The notes under the pieces: generated by a model
Told to the model about the DNA's origin: nothing
What the model saw: the letters and a program-made list of their open reading frames with translations, nothing else
Databases searched by the model: none
Made by a program: the position numbers and the translations under genes
Assembly: GCA_002083555.1 (NCBI GenBank)
Contig: MSXN01000024.1
Location: forward strand, 1-64,000
Reading direction: 5' to 3'
Source: Nitrospira sp. ST-bin5
GTDB lineage: Bacteria; Nitrospirota; Nitrospiria; Nitrospirales; Nitrospiraceae
Length of the DNA: 64,000 nt
Shown: piece by piece, positions 36,298-43,698 of the stretch
Layout of the letters: the number at the start of each line of letters is the position of its first letter
Position numbering within the stretch: the stretch's first letter is position 1

Positions 36298-36672
36298 TTA
36301 CTCCGCCGGATAGATCTCATGGACAAAATCATGCATCTCATCGAGATCGCGATAGAGATGGGTCAGCCCTTCGATCTGATGGGCCAGGTCGAGATCGACC
36401 TTCTTGGTCAGCACCACAAGCGTGCGCAGATACGGGAGCTTCGGATCGTCCGACCGAGTCGCGGCGACACGCTGCTCAAGCGTGGACACCGCGCTCTCGT
36501 AAAACTGCTTGAGCGAAGCCAAGTCCTTGGCGCCGCACATGGAACGAATCGGTCCCGGCTGATCGGCCCCGGTGCCTAGCTCGGCCAGCTCATGCTGCCG
36601 CTCGGCTTCGTTTTTCACCCCCAACACTTCCATCAAGCCCAACCGCAGTCCCGCAATTTCGTGACAAGCCAT
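36298..36672 (-). CDS. DUF3209-like small protein next to cbiX
   Basis: 124 aa. The start MACHEIAGLRLGLMEVLG with a conserved Cys-His pair, and further CGAKDL, HDFVHEIY, fits the DUF3209 family, known from cobalamin gene clusters and of unknown function. GGAGGG six bases before ATG 36672 decides the start. It sits between cbiX (13-bp gap) and the flavoprotein (5-bp gap). The Cys and His residues suggest metal or heme binding (inference). Confidence 0.7.
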   Translation of the reverse strand: MACHEIAGLRLGLMEVLGVKNEAERQHELAELGTGADQPGPIRSMCGAKDLASLKQFYESAVSTLEQRVAATRSDDPKLPYLRTLVVLTKKVDLDLAHQIEGLTHLYRDLDEMHDFVHEIYPAE

Positions 36673-36685
36673 CCGACACCCTCCG

Positions 36686-37867
36686 TTACTGCATAATGTT
36701 GTCGACCAGGCGGCTGACCAGCCGGTCACCCAGCAAATGTTCTTCGACCAATTCCTTGGCATCCGCCTCTTTCACGCCCCGATACCAAATGCCATCAGGA
36801 TAGACCGCGACCGTCGGTCCTTCCCCGCAGCGGCCCATGCAGGAGGTCTTCGTCACGCGAATATCCTGATCCCGCCCGGCGTCCTTCAACAGCCGCCGCA
36901 ATGTAGCAATGAGGGGAATGCTCCCGCCATCGGCACAATCGACATTCCCGCAGACCAGGACATGTTTAGCCAGCGGGCGATGGGCATGCACGTGCGGCAT
37001 GGCTTGCGCGTGGGTGAAACCGTGCCGCAGACTCCAGAGCAACGCTTTGATCCCGCCCACATGCTCGGTCACAGCGGACACCGGCACACGATACTGACAG
37101 GTATCGCAGGGGAGCGGCCGCTCCCCTCCCGTCGCTTCGGCCAGGCGCTCGTCCATCAAGCGGAGCAACCGGTCGTCGATTCCCAAATGAGGTACCAGTT
37201 CGGTCTTGATCCAGGGATAGCGCGCTTGGAACGATTCCACCTGCTCGCGAATTTTCGTGATCAGTCTTCCGCCGAAGAGAAAGTAGGGAGCCACGACGAT
37301 CCGTTCTGGGCGCGCGCGCGCGACCAGCTCCACCGTCTCCTCAAACAGCGGTCTCGTCACGCCGATGAAACAGGGCACCACCCACCCGATCTCGCGCCCC
37401 TCGGCAAGGAGACGAACAACTTTACAGAAGTCCCCGTTCGCATCCGGGTCGCTTGAACCACGGCCCACGACCACGACGGCAGTCTTCGAGGATTCACGGG
37501 CACCTTCCAGCGCCGCCCGCGCCCGCTCAAAGGCCAGCTCCACGAGATTGGGATGGATGCCCAAGGCATTGGCCACGATAAAACGGACGGAGGGAAACTC
37601 TTGCCGAGCCTGCGAGAGCGCGAGCGGGATATCGTTCTTCACATGCCCCGCGGCAAAAAGGAACAACGGCAGAACCACAACGGAATCGGCCCGTTGCGCC
37701 AACTCGCGAAGCGCGGTGGCCAATGACGGGCGGGCCAGCTCCACATAGCCATGCGCCACATCAAGATCGGGTCGCGCCGCGCGAAAGGCCGCCACCAAGG
37801 CCTCGAACTCAACATTGGCATTGGGATCACGGCTGCCGTGCCCGACGATGAGCAATCCCGTCGTCAT
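36686..37867 (-). CDS. cbiX: CbiX cobaltochelatase fused to a [2Fe-2S] ferredoxin-like domain
   Basis: 393 aa. Two CbiX half-domains (about 1-120 and 125-260) carry the metal-chelatase motifs VGHGSRD and VVGRGSSD. A His-rich linker follows (HGFTHAQAMPHVHAHR) that probably stores or hands over cobalt. The C-terminal thioredoxin-like domain (about 300-393) has four Cys (CGNVDC and CMGRCGEG) for a 2Fe-2S cluster. It inserts Co2+ into sirohydrochlorin, the first step of the anaerobic pathway. ATG 37867 overlaps the stop of an 11-residue leader frame (ATGA) and has no ribosome site of its own. It is the first structural gene after the operon riboswitch. Confidence 0.88.
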   Translation of the reverse strand: MTTGLLIVGHGSRDPNANVEFEALVAAFRAARPDLDVAHGYVELARPSLATALRELAQRADSVVVLPLFLFAAGHVKNDIPLALSQARQEFPSVRFIVANALGIHPNLVELAFERARAALEGARESSKTAVVVVGRGSSDPDANGDFCKVVRLLAEGREIGWVVPCFIGVTRPLFEETVELVARARPERIVVAPYFLFGGRLITKIREQVESFQARYPWIKTELVPHLGIDDRLLRLMDERLAEATGGERPLPCDTCQYRVPVSAVTEHVGGIKALLWSLRHGFTHAQAMPHVHAHRPLAKHVLVCGNVDCADGGSIPLIATLRRLLKDAGRDQDIRVTKTSCMGRCGEGPTVAVYPDGIWYRGVKEADAKELVEEHLLGDRLVSRLVDNIMQ

Positions 37868-37899
37868 GCGACACAAACCGTGTGAGAGGCTGCCGGCAT
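37864..37899 (-). CDS. Possible 11-residue leader peptide
   Basis: ATG 37899 has an ideal ribosome site (GGAGG plus a seven-T spacer) and reads MPAASHTVCVA before TGA 37866-37864. The TGA overlaps the cbiX start as ATGA. cbiX lacks its own site, so translation probably enters here and couples into cbiX. The sequence does not suggest an independent function. Confidence 0.45.
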   Translation of the reverse strand: MPAASHTVCVA

Positions 37900-37995
37900 A
37901 AAAAAACCTCCAGCTCCACAACAGGAACAAGAGGTCGCATGCCAAAAAGGCAGGAGAGATCTCCTCCGTTACCGCGCGGAGAAACCGTACTATGT

Positions 37996-38170
37996 CAGCT
38001 CGGATAGGTCTCCTGGCTCATAGGTTCAGAAGGTCGAACCTTCAACGCTACCCCCAGCCTTCCCCAACAAGTTTGTCGAGTGGCTAAAACGGGGGAGCTT
38101 CCCACTTACAGTGGCGGGACCGCGCCGGTTTTTCACCGGACTTCCCTGTTACGCCCTAGCGGGCATCCGA
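37996..38170 (-). promoter_or_regulatory. Cobalamin riboswitch of the cbi operon
   Basis: On the minus strand: CAGGGAAGTCCGGTG, paired CCGG arms, GGTCCCGCCACTGTAA, GGAAGGCTGGGGG and, near the 3' end, ATGAGCCAGGAGACCT. All conserved blocks of the B12 riboswitch are present in order, about 130 bp before cbiX. Between switch and gene, GGAGGAGATCTCTCC followed by TTTTT (about 37948-37970) could be the regulated hairpin. Confidence 0.95.
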
Positions 38171-38752
38171 GAGATTACTCAATTATCAGCCAAGATACCT
38201 AACGCGGGCTAGTCCACCCTGTCAAGGCTGAAATATCATGAGTGCACGCGATCTGAAGCGACTCTCCGCGCACCGAGCGGACCACAACGCCCAATAACTT
38301 ACCAAGACATGCACCGAGACCGGTTGTCCATTTGGTTGCCCACGCTCACCACGGCAGAAAAACACCAGCTGTTTCAGCTCGTTACAAAGAGCGATCATGT
38401 CCTGAAAAGGCTGGTGTCGACAGTTCGATTCTATCCCTCGGCACCACATCCCCTTCAAAAAACTACTGAAATCCAGCTTCATTCGGTCCCTTCCAAAAGT
38501 CACGATTTCAGCATTTTTCAGCCCGTTTCGCCCGATTGGTTGTCCAAATGGTTGTCCAAGACCATGGGCGGCAAACCAGCTCCCAGGGCTTAGAGACGAT
38601 CATTTTTCAGGCTCTACAATACCCCACTTCAAACCCCGATTCACTTTTCAGCTCCACTCCCTCCTCGTCACTCCCCCTAATCACCAGCACAAAACACATA
38701 GCCCCCAATCGCCGCCTGAAATTCCATAGCGTGCTGCGATTTACCTCATCGA
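38171..38752. other. Intergenic boundary between cobalamin block and island
   Basis: No gene supported. The word GGTTGTCCAAATGG and its relative GGTTG(T)CC recur at 38321-38335 and 38537-38560. Nothing else is recognisable. Confidence 0.4.
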
Positions 38753-38787
38753 GAGTCGTTGTCATGACACTGTCTTGACAACGACTC
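38753..38787 (+). promoter_or_regulatory. Operator of the toxin-antitoxin operon
   Basis: Perfect 12-bp inverted repeat GAGTCGTTGTCA (38753-38764) and TGACAACGACTC (38776-38787) with an 11-bp spacer, 40 bp upstream of the antitoxin ATG. Position and symmetry fit autorepression by the DUF1778 antitoxin, as known for this family. Confidence 0.75.
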
Positions 38788-38826
38788 ATTCTTGGGCTAC
38801 CTTCAAAAACCAAGAGAGGTGACACG

Positions 38827-39135
38827 ATGGCCGTACGCGCCGTTCGCAGTGAGAAACTGGATCTTCGGCTGAGTTCCTCAGATAAACGGATACTGGAAGC
38901 AGCGGCATCTGTTTCCAGTCGGTCGGTGAGTGACTTTGTCCGTGAAAGTGCGCTGGCCCGCGCTGATGAAACTCTGGCAGATCGTCGCACCTTCCTGCTG
39001 AGCAAAGCGAAATGGGCTGAGTTTCAGGCGGCGCTCGATGCTCCGACTCGTCCCCTCCCTCGCATGAAAGAACTCCTGACTGAGCCAGGATTCTTTGACG
39101 CCCCCCATCTTCACCGCACGACAAACAAGCGTTGA
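38827..39135 (+). CDS. DUF1778 antitoxin (TacA-like)
   Basis: 102 aa. The N-terminal ribbon-helix-helix (KLDLRLSSSDKRILEAAA, SVSDFVRESAL) binds DNA, and the C-terminal tail wraps the toxin. It matches the DUF1778 family that pairs with GNAT toxins. AGAGGTGAC before ATG is the ribosome site. Its stop overlaps the toxin start (TTGA), so the two are coupled. Confidence 0.88.
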   Translation: MAVRAVRSEKLDLRLSSSDKRILEAAASVSSRSVSDFVRESALARADETLADRRTFLLSKAKWAEFQAALDAPTRPLPRMKELLTEPGFFDAPHLHRTTNKR

Positions 39136-39626
39136 CTCGGAAGATCGAAAAGCTTCAGCGACATCACGCCGTTGATGCATTCGACTGTGGGCGGGAAGAT
39201 CTGAATCGCTTTCTCCAGCAATATGCCCTACCCAATCAACACAGCGGAGGATCTCAAACTTATGTGGGAGTGGTCGACGACACCGTCGTCGGCTATTACG
39301 CACTCGCGGTGGGATCGGTTGAACAAGACATTGCCCCGGAACGAGTCAAGAAAGGACTCGCAAAACATTCCATTCCGATCATGCTACTTGCTCGGTTAGC
39401 TGTAGCCCTCCACTGGCAAAAACAAGGGGTGGGTGCCGCGCTCTTGAAGGATGCGGCGCTACGGACGCTGCAGGCCGCGGATATCGCCGGAATCCGTGCC
39501 TTGGTGGTCCATGCCAAAGACGAAGGAGCGAAACAGTTCTACGAACGCTTCGATTTTCTCCCCTCCCCAAGCGATCCGTTACATCTCTTCATGCTCCTGA
39601 AAGACCTTCGAACGCTCTTTTCCTAA
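39132..39626 (+). CDS. GNAT acetyltransferase toxin (TacT-like)
   Basis: 164 aa from a TTG start overlapping the antitoxin stop. The GNAT fold is visible: VVGYYALAVG strand, ARLAVALHWQKQGVGAALL (acetyl-CoA loop Q-x-x-G-V-G) and QFYERFDF with the likely catalytic Tyr. Known relatives acetylate aminoacyl-tRNA and stop translation. Length and order (antitoxin first) are typical. Confidence 0.88.
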   Translation: MTRKIEKLQRHHAVDAFDCGREDLNRFLQQYALPNQHSGGSQTYVGVVDDTVVGYYALAVGSVEQDIAPERVKKGLAKHSIPIMLLARLAVALHWQKQGVGAALLKDAALRTLQAADIAGIRALVVHAKDEGAKQFYERFDFLPSPSDPLHLFMLLKDLRTLFS

Positions 39627-39675
39627 GGACGCTCTCTCATCAAGACCGTCGCGGCCAACCTCTCTCCCCGTTTCT

Positions 39676-39825
39676 ATTCACCACGGCAAGACGCCGGGGC
39701 AGGTCAAAAAACAGAAGCTCACGCTCGCCGACTTCTGCCGGCTTCCCGCCAACGAGAATCCCGACGATCGTGGCGGACAGTTTTGGCAATATCTGGTCGC
39801 CAATCGCGCGGGCAACACCCATTAG
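39676..39825 (+). pseudogene. 3' remnant of an unknown gene
   Basis: A plus-strand frame without start codon reads SIHHGKTPGQVKKQKLTLADF and ends RGGQFWQYLVANRAGN before TAG. The composition looks like a real protein tail but I cannot name a family. It ends at the 3' end of the convergent 39822 gene. Confidence 0.3.
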
Positions 39826-40652
39826 ATTACCGGGGCGCCGTCGATCTTCTTCGATTTGATGAGCGGCAAGATCCGCTGCCCATCCATACTATTCGCCCCC
39901 CTCACTTCGACGTGGAGCCCGAAGTGGGTGGTCAAGACGTCGAGTAGCATGTTTACCCGCCGAGCGCGCCACGTGTCCGGGGCCTGAACCTCGTCCTCGC
40001 TGACGGACGAGACATAGTCCTGGCAGATTGATGCGAGTTGGAAGCCGGGATCCAGGGATCCCGTGGCCTGCTCCGCGAGCCGCCGGGCCATTGTGATCGC
40101 CTCCTCCTGTTCCTGGCTCAAGAAATATTTCACACCCCGGCGAGAGGGCTCCACGGGCTGTCCGCCCGTCGCGACGGGGCCACCGATCGCGCCGGTCCGG
40201 ACCTGGGCGACGTAGTCTTGAAATTGGTTGGTCGGCAGCTCTTTGGCCGCAGCCAGAATCTCCGCCCGCCGTAGCGCAAGACGCCCGGCTTTCTGCAAGG
40301 GGACCAGAGTCTTGGCTTTCGTCCACCCGATATCTGCTAGCGTCTCTCTTGAAATCTTCGCCTCTTCAACGAGCGTCCGCTCCAGACTCACGAACACCCT
40401 GGCCGTTTCGGGGTGAATGTTGGTGTCCGATTCGGCCCACCCCTCGAAGCTGTCAAAGCCCCACCCACGATAGAGGCCGTCCCGCTGGACGATCCGCAGG
40501 AGTTGCGACAAGCGCAAGAATTTGCTCGAGACCTCCCGCGCAAGCGTCTTAATCTCAACTCTGATCGCGTCCGACGGTGTCGTAGTCTCCACGTTCAGCA
40601 CCGCCACGCGGCTGGCATGAATCACGATGTCCTGTGCTGTAGCTGTCGTCAT
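39822..40652 (-). CDS. Phage/plasmid-like protein with helical N-terminal domain
   Basis: 276 aa, no certain family. Residues 45-130 (LSQLLRIVQRDGLYRGWGFDSFEGWAE, then a helix-turn-helix-like HPETARVFVSLER, and GWTKAKTLVPL) resemble ParB/KorB-like or DUF3102-type helical modules seen on mobile elements. A palindrome copy adds GGPVATGG at about residue 157, between this domain and a C-terminal helical part. Last gene of a minus-strand run from 41907. GGAGGAGAC precedes ATG. A partition or regulatory role is guesswork. Confidence 0.55.
   Translation of the reverse strand: MTTATAQDIVIHASRVAVLNVETTTPSDAIRVEIKTLAREVSSKFLRLSQLLRIVQRDGLYRGWGFDSFEGWAESDTNIHPETARVFVSLERTLVEEAKISRETLADIGWTKAKTLVPLQKAGRLALRRAEILAAAKELPTNQFQDYVAQVRTGAIGGPVATGGQPVEPSRRGVKYFLSQEQEEAITMARRLAEQATGSLDPGFQLASICQDYVSSVSEDEVQAPDTWRARRVNMLLDVLTTHFGLHVEVRGANSMDGQRILPLIKSKKIDGAPVI
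40166..40177. repeat. Dispersed palindrome CCGTCGCGACGG
   Basis: Core of a 14-bp perfect palindrome (40165-40178), in frame in the 39822 gene as PVATG between two domains. Confidence 0.8.
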
Positions 40653-40717
40653 GTCTCCTCCCTGTGTGTCTCTCGTGAAAGATTAGCGTTGGCTCTCTCT
40701 AGCATCTGGCCGACCGG

Positions 40718-41314
40718 CTATTTAAGATGCTCACGAAACCACTGCCGCCCCGCCCGGTTCGACCAGTCCAGCGACTCGGTAAAAAATGCGATCTGCTCCT
40801 CCGTCCAATCCTCGCACCCCCAGCCCCCGTCGCGCGTATCCCGCATATACTGGGCGGCCTGTGCTGGCGACAATTCGACCGTATCACGCCAATCACCGCA
40901 GATCCGCCCGAGCGCATCCGTCTCGAGGTACTGAACCGACAGTGCGAACTGATTCTGCTCGCGCTGGAGCTCGAGCCAAGCGACGTGTTGATCATTCTCG
41001 CCCGGCTCGTCGTGCGTAATCGTATACGAGGTCCACACCCGGCGCTCGTAGTTTATTTCCCCCTCTAACAGCCGACGAAACTCTTGCCATGCCGTGATCA
41101 CCTGCACGCGTGTGATCGCGGGGTACGACACCCCGGACCGCAGCACGTAAATCAGCACGGCCATGGTCACCGGATCGACCGAGGATTGGTTGGCGTGATA
41201 CGTGGCCAGGAGCTCCTGAACGACCGCCTCCCGTCGATCCCGACACTGTTTGAGCCGGACCATCACCTCATCCGACTGTGTTTCGATCATGTCACGTAAT
41301 GTGTCACTCATCAT
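40718..41314 (-). CDS. Hypothetical protein of mobile-element type
   Basis: 198 aa, acidic, family unknown. It is rich in Trp, Gln and Glu (WLELQREQNQFALS, GCEDWTEEQIAFF) with no membrane segment. GGGGAG lies four bases before ATG 41314 (a second ATG follows at once). It belongs to a compact minus-strand run of small genes (41907 to 39822). 65 bp separate it from the next gene. Confidence 0.55.
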   Translation of the reverse strand: MMSDTLRDMIETQSDEVMVRLKQCRDRREAVVQELLATYHANQSSVDPVTMAVLIYVLRSGVSYPAITRVQVITAWQEFRRLLEGEINYERRVWTSYTITHDEPGENDQHVAWLELQREQNQFALSVQYLETDALGRICGDWRDTVELSPAQAAQYMRDTRDGGWGCEDWTEEQIAFFTESLDWSNRAGRQWFREHLK

Positions 41315-41327
41315 GAATCTCCCCTCA

Positions 41328-41456
41328 TCAGTTGATCGGGTTAGCCTGATGGAGCATCGTCGCTCCGTGAGCCTGCCGGGCCGCCCAATAGGCGGCCACA
41401 TCTATCTGCCGCGCAGTCCGGACGGTCTGGGCCGTCCGGTATTGCTCGATCATCAT
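41328..41456 (-). CDS. Small 42-aa hypothetical protein
   Basis: A short frame starting MMIEQYRTAQTVR and rich in Ala/Gln/Arg. A GGAGG motif sits 11 bases upstream. The stop of the 41462 gene overlaps its leader. Supported mainly by tight packing in the gene run. Confidence 0.4.
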   Translation of the reverse strand: MMIEQYRTAQTVRTARQIDVAAYWAARQAHGATMLHQANPIN

Positions 41457-41461
41457 CGGTC

Positions 41462-41563
41462 TCACTTGCCTCCCTCCACTGGCTTCTTGCGACGCTCTTC
41501 GATCGCCCGCTTGATCTCCATCTTCTCCAGCCATTCCTCATAGGCCCGCTTGCTCATACTCAT
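41462..41563 (-). CDS. Small basic 33-aa protein
   Basis: Reads as one charged helix (SKRAYEEWLEKMEIKRAIEERRKK). ATG 41563 overlaps the stop of the 41560 gene (ATGA), with GAAGG upstream. Probably translated by coupling. Function unknown. Confidence 0.45.
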   Translation of the reverse strand: MSMSKRAYEEWLEKMEIKRAIEERRKKPVEGGK

Positions 41564-41907
41564 GCCGACACCTTCTGGCTCGCGGACGGCAACAGAATCG
41601 GCCGCGCCGTAGCTTCCGCCAGCTCCACCACTGCGACGGCGCGCTGATAATAGATGTTGCTCCAGCCCTTCCTGCGGTACGCGTCGCTCACATATTCTCC
41701 CGTGGTGCGCTTGCGATAGCCGCACCGCACCCGCTCTACTACCTGATCCACCTGCCCAATCACGATCGCGGTAGACTTGTGACATCCGTCCCGCTTCGCC
41801 ACCCGATTTGCCGCCTTCATCAGCGCCTGGGGCGCGGGTCCATCATCCAGCGTCACCCGCAACTGCAGATCAGCGCTCACTCCCGCCTGTACTGTGACTC
41901 CCTGCAT
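41560..41907 (-). CDS. Hypothetical 115-aa protein, first of a small gene run
   Basis: No family recognised. Contains a basic middle (VERVRCGYRKRTTGEYVSD, YRRKGWSNIYYQ) and an Ala/Val-rich C-terminal helix. ATGA overlap with the 41462 gene. The run 41907-39822 has the look of a phage or plasmid operon. Confidence 0.5.
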   Translation of the reverse strand: MQGVTVQAGVSADLQLRVTLDDGPAPQALMKAANRVAKRDGCHKSTAIVIGQVDQVVERVRCGYRKRTTGEYVSDAYRRKGWSNIYYQRAVAVVELAEATARPILLPSASQKVSA

Positions 41908-42045
41908 CGTCTGCCTCCATCTCTTCCGTGCCGGCTGAATTGCCGATCACATACCAAAGATTATGCGGCGGCGGCGATCAGAAGCGCAGGAATTACCGCG
42001 CCACTTTTGTGATTGTGAAGGCAGGTTCGCGCGAGTGTCTCGCGA

Positions 42046-42086
42046 GGAGCAAGAGGGGGGCGGGTCGGATGCCGCCTCCCTCTTAG
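42046..42086 (-). repeat. 3' hairpin of island cassette (copy 3)
   Basis: GCAAGAGGGGGG and CCTCCCTCTTAGC flank a loop with CGGATGCC. It is preceded by TCTCGCGAGGA. It is an imperfect copy of the 17306 hairpin and starts 3 bp after the restored stop of the 42381 gene. Confidence 0.6.
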
Positions 42087-42088
42087 CC

Positions 42089-42381
42089 TTAGAGCTGGTC
42101 GTTGTAGTCGTCGCAGGCGGGGTTGTGTGAGCCGTATAGTAGCCGTTGAGGCCACACCAGCCGGAGTCAGCGTTCCACTGGGTGCACGCGTCGCAGCGTC
42201 CGGGGATCCCGTGATGCGCACGGGCGGCCATCGGTAATTGGGTCGCGATCTGATCGCAGACGGCTTGTTTATGGTCCTCGGCCCGGGCCGCCTGTGGCCC
42301 CGTCGCGACGGGCGCCGGGTCACCAGTGACCTCCGGGAGCGTGGTGAGCGTGAGTGAGTCGGGGGTATTGTCTGGTTCCAT
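42089..42381 (-). pseudogene. Cys-rich island protein, frameshifted near its end
   Basis: Start context and N terminus (M-x-P-D-x-T-P-x-SLTLT) match the 16764 gene. A palindrome copy reads APVATGP. The core has CDACTQW and a further Cys (SGWCG). In the open frame the protein then turns Thr-rich and runs through the 3' hairpin to 41947. Removing two bases at a CACACA run near 42125 restores YYTAHNPACDDYNDQL and a TAA at 42091-42089, right before the hairpin. The Cys completing the zinc site is only in the restored frame. Confidence 0.6.
42300..42311. repeat. Dispersed palindrome CCGTCGCGACGG
   Basis: Core of a 14-bp perfect palindrome (42299-42312), in frame as PVATG in the Cys-rich gene. Confidence 0.8.
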
Positions 42382-42568
42382 TGGTCATGCCTCCTAGCTT
42401 ACGGGTTAATGAGAAATCGTCCAGGACGCGTGGGACGAGTGAGACGGTTTTTCGTCCTCGTGTGGAGGATAGATTCAGAAATGACGCGAGGGCATCGGAT
42501 TGAGAGACAGGATCGGAGAAGTGCTGGCGAAGATCGATTGGACTGTGTAGAGAGGGTTTGCGCGAGGA
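42382..42568 (-). promoter_or_regulatory. Leader of Cys-rich gene, shared with 16765-16917
   Basis: Both leaders share the ribosome context AGGAGGCATGA, an AATCGTCCA(C/G)GACG word and a GTGAGACGGTTTTT block, placed at similar distances from the ATG. They are presumably related promoters. No clear -10/-35 pair could be fixed. Confidence 0.5.
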
Positions 42569-42606
42569 GCGAGAGGGGGTCGGATCAGATGCCGCCTCCC
42601 TCTCGC
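42569..42606 (-). repeat. 3' hairpin of HNH cassette (copy 4)
   Basis: Arms GCGAGAGGG (42569-42577) and CCCTCTCGC (42598-42606), perfect 9-bp complements. The loop ends in the same GATGCCGCCT as copy 3. Located 10 bp after the stop of the 42616 HNH gene. Confidence 0.7.
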
Positions 42607-42615
42607 TGATGAGGA

Positions 42616-43698
42616 TTAGATGATCGTGCCTTGTTGCTTGTCGCGTTTCTTCACAAGATAGTCAACGGCTTGCTCGCGCGTCTTCCCGCGCTTCAAGTGA
42701 CCCATGACTGATGCCACTGTGAGCCCGTGCCGCGCCGCCAGCTCAATAATCGTCTCGGGTGGATGGAGCATCCGCTCGACCGCCTCCTCGGGCGTCAGCC
42801 CCTTCCGCATGTGATGCTGGATCCCGCCCGTCGTGAGCCCGTGCCGCCCCGCCAATTCCACAATCGTGACCGGTGGGTTTTTCACTCGCTCCACGGCCGC
42901 GTCGAATGCGAGCCCCTTCTTCATAAAGTATTGGACCTTGCGACACGAGACCTCCGCGCGACGACACGCCTCCTCCACATTCAACGATCCATCCTTGTGG
43001 TGTGGCACCGCCGTGCGCCCCTTCATCGGGCGGGTCCGGCTCCGGTCCCCGGTCCGAATCCGCTTCAGCGCCTCCTCGATCGTCAGCTTATTGACAATGA
43101 GCTGGCGCCGAAACGCATCAGGACTCACTCCGAATTTTTCGGCGGCCTGGGTAAGTGTATACGTCACGTTGTCGATCTCAACAGGAATGTTTGTGCTTGT
43201 GTTGTTCGCCTGTTCTTTGTAACTCGCCCACATAATGTTTGGCTTGACGGTGCCGTCGGGACGTTCGATCATCACATAGCCCTGATCATTATCGATACGT
43301 TCAACAGTCGGTTTCCCTTCCGGCCGGTCCCCCATGACCTCGTAAAATTGCTCAAACTTCCCGAGGTTTTTCTCATCGTATTTCCGCCCCTTGGCGATAT
43401 AAGCGGGGTCCCGCTTGGCGCGGCCCTTGGCGTTTCGCCACCCATTATACTCCGGCGTGTAAGACATCCCGTGCGTCGTCGACGACTCACGATTCGCGCA
43501 GCTCTTGCATCGATAGCCCCCAGCACGGACAAATGCGCGGCAATAGGACACACGGCGGATGGCCGCCTTCTCCTTTGGACACGACTTACAGACGATGTCC
43601 AGCCATTGACTCCCCTTCTCGTCAATAATCAGGCCACCGACGATCCTGCATTTCGGATATTCGGCCAGCGGCGGCGGCATACGGTTCCAATGTGCCAT
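42616..43698 (-). CDS. Zn-ribbon/HNH putative endonuclease with extended repeat tail
   Basis: 360 aa, intact, and a relative of the 17365 and 18519 genes 24 kb away. N-terminal zinc ribbon (CKSC, CKSC), HGMSYTPEYNGW helix, and an HNH-like core with TVERIDNDQGYV followed by the NIMWASYKEQANN stretch. In this copy the usual Asn-Cys-Arg-Trp is Asn-Ile-Met-Trp. Then come four to five repeats of about 35 residues (TIVELAGRHGLTTGGIQHHMRKGLTPEEAVER and close copies). More repeats than its relatives suggests a longer DNA target. Strong ribosome site AACTGGAGGTGAGG. Confidence 0.75.
   Translation of the reverse strand: MAHWNRMPPPLAEYPKCRIVGGLIIDEKGSQWLDIVCKSCPKEKAAIRRVSYCRAFVRAGGYRCKSCANRESSTTHGMSYTPEYNGWRNAKGRAKRDPAYIAKGRKYDEKNLGKFEQFYEVMGDRPEGKPTVERIDNDQGYVMIERPDGTVKPNIMWASYKEQANNTSTNIPVEIDNVTYTLTQAAEKFGVSPDAFRRQLIVNKLTIEEALKRIRTGDRSRTRPMKGRTAVPHHKDGSLNVEEACRRAEVSCRKVQYFMKKGLAFDAAVERVKNPPVTIVELAGRHGLTTGGIQHHMRKGLTPEEAVERMLHPPETIIELAARHGLTVASVMGHLKRGKTREQAVDYLVKKRDKQQGTII

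Noticed and set aside
17306..42606. Integron attC sites
   Set aside because: The four hairpins lack the core-site GTTRRRY ends and there is no integron integrase (the only integrase is a phage-type tyrosine recombinase at 50753).
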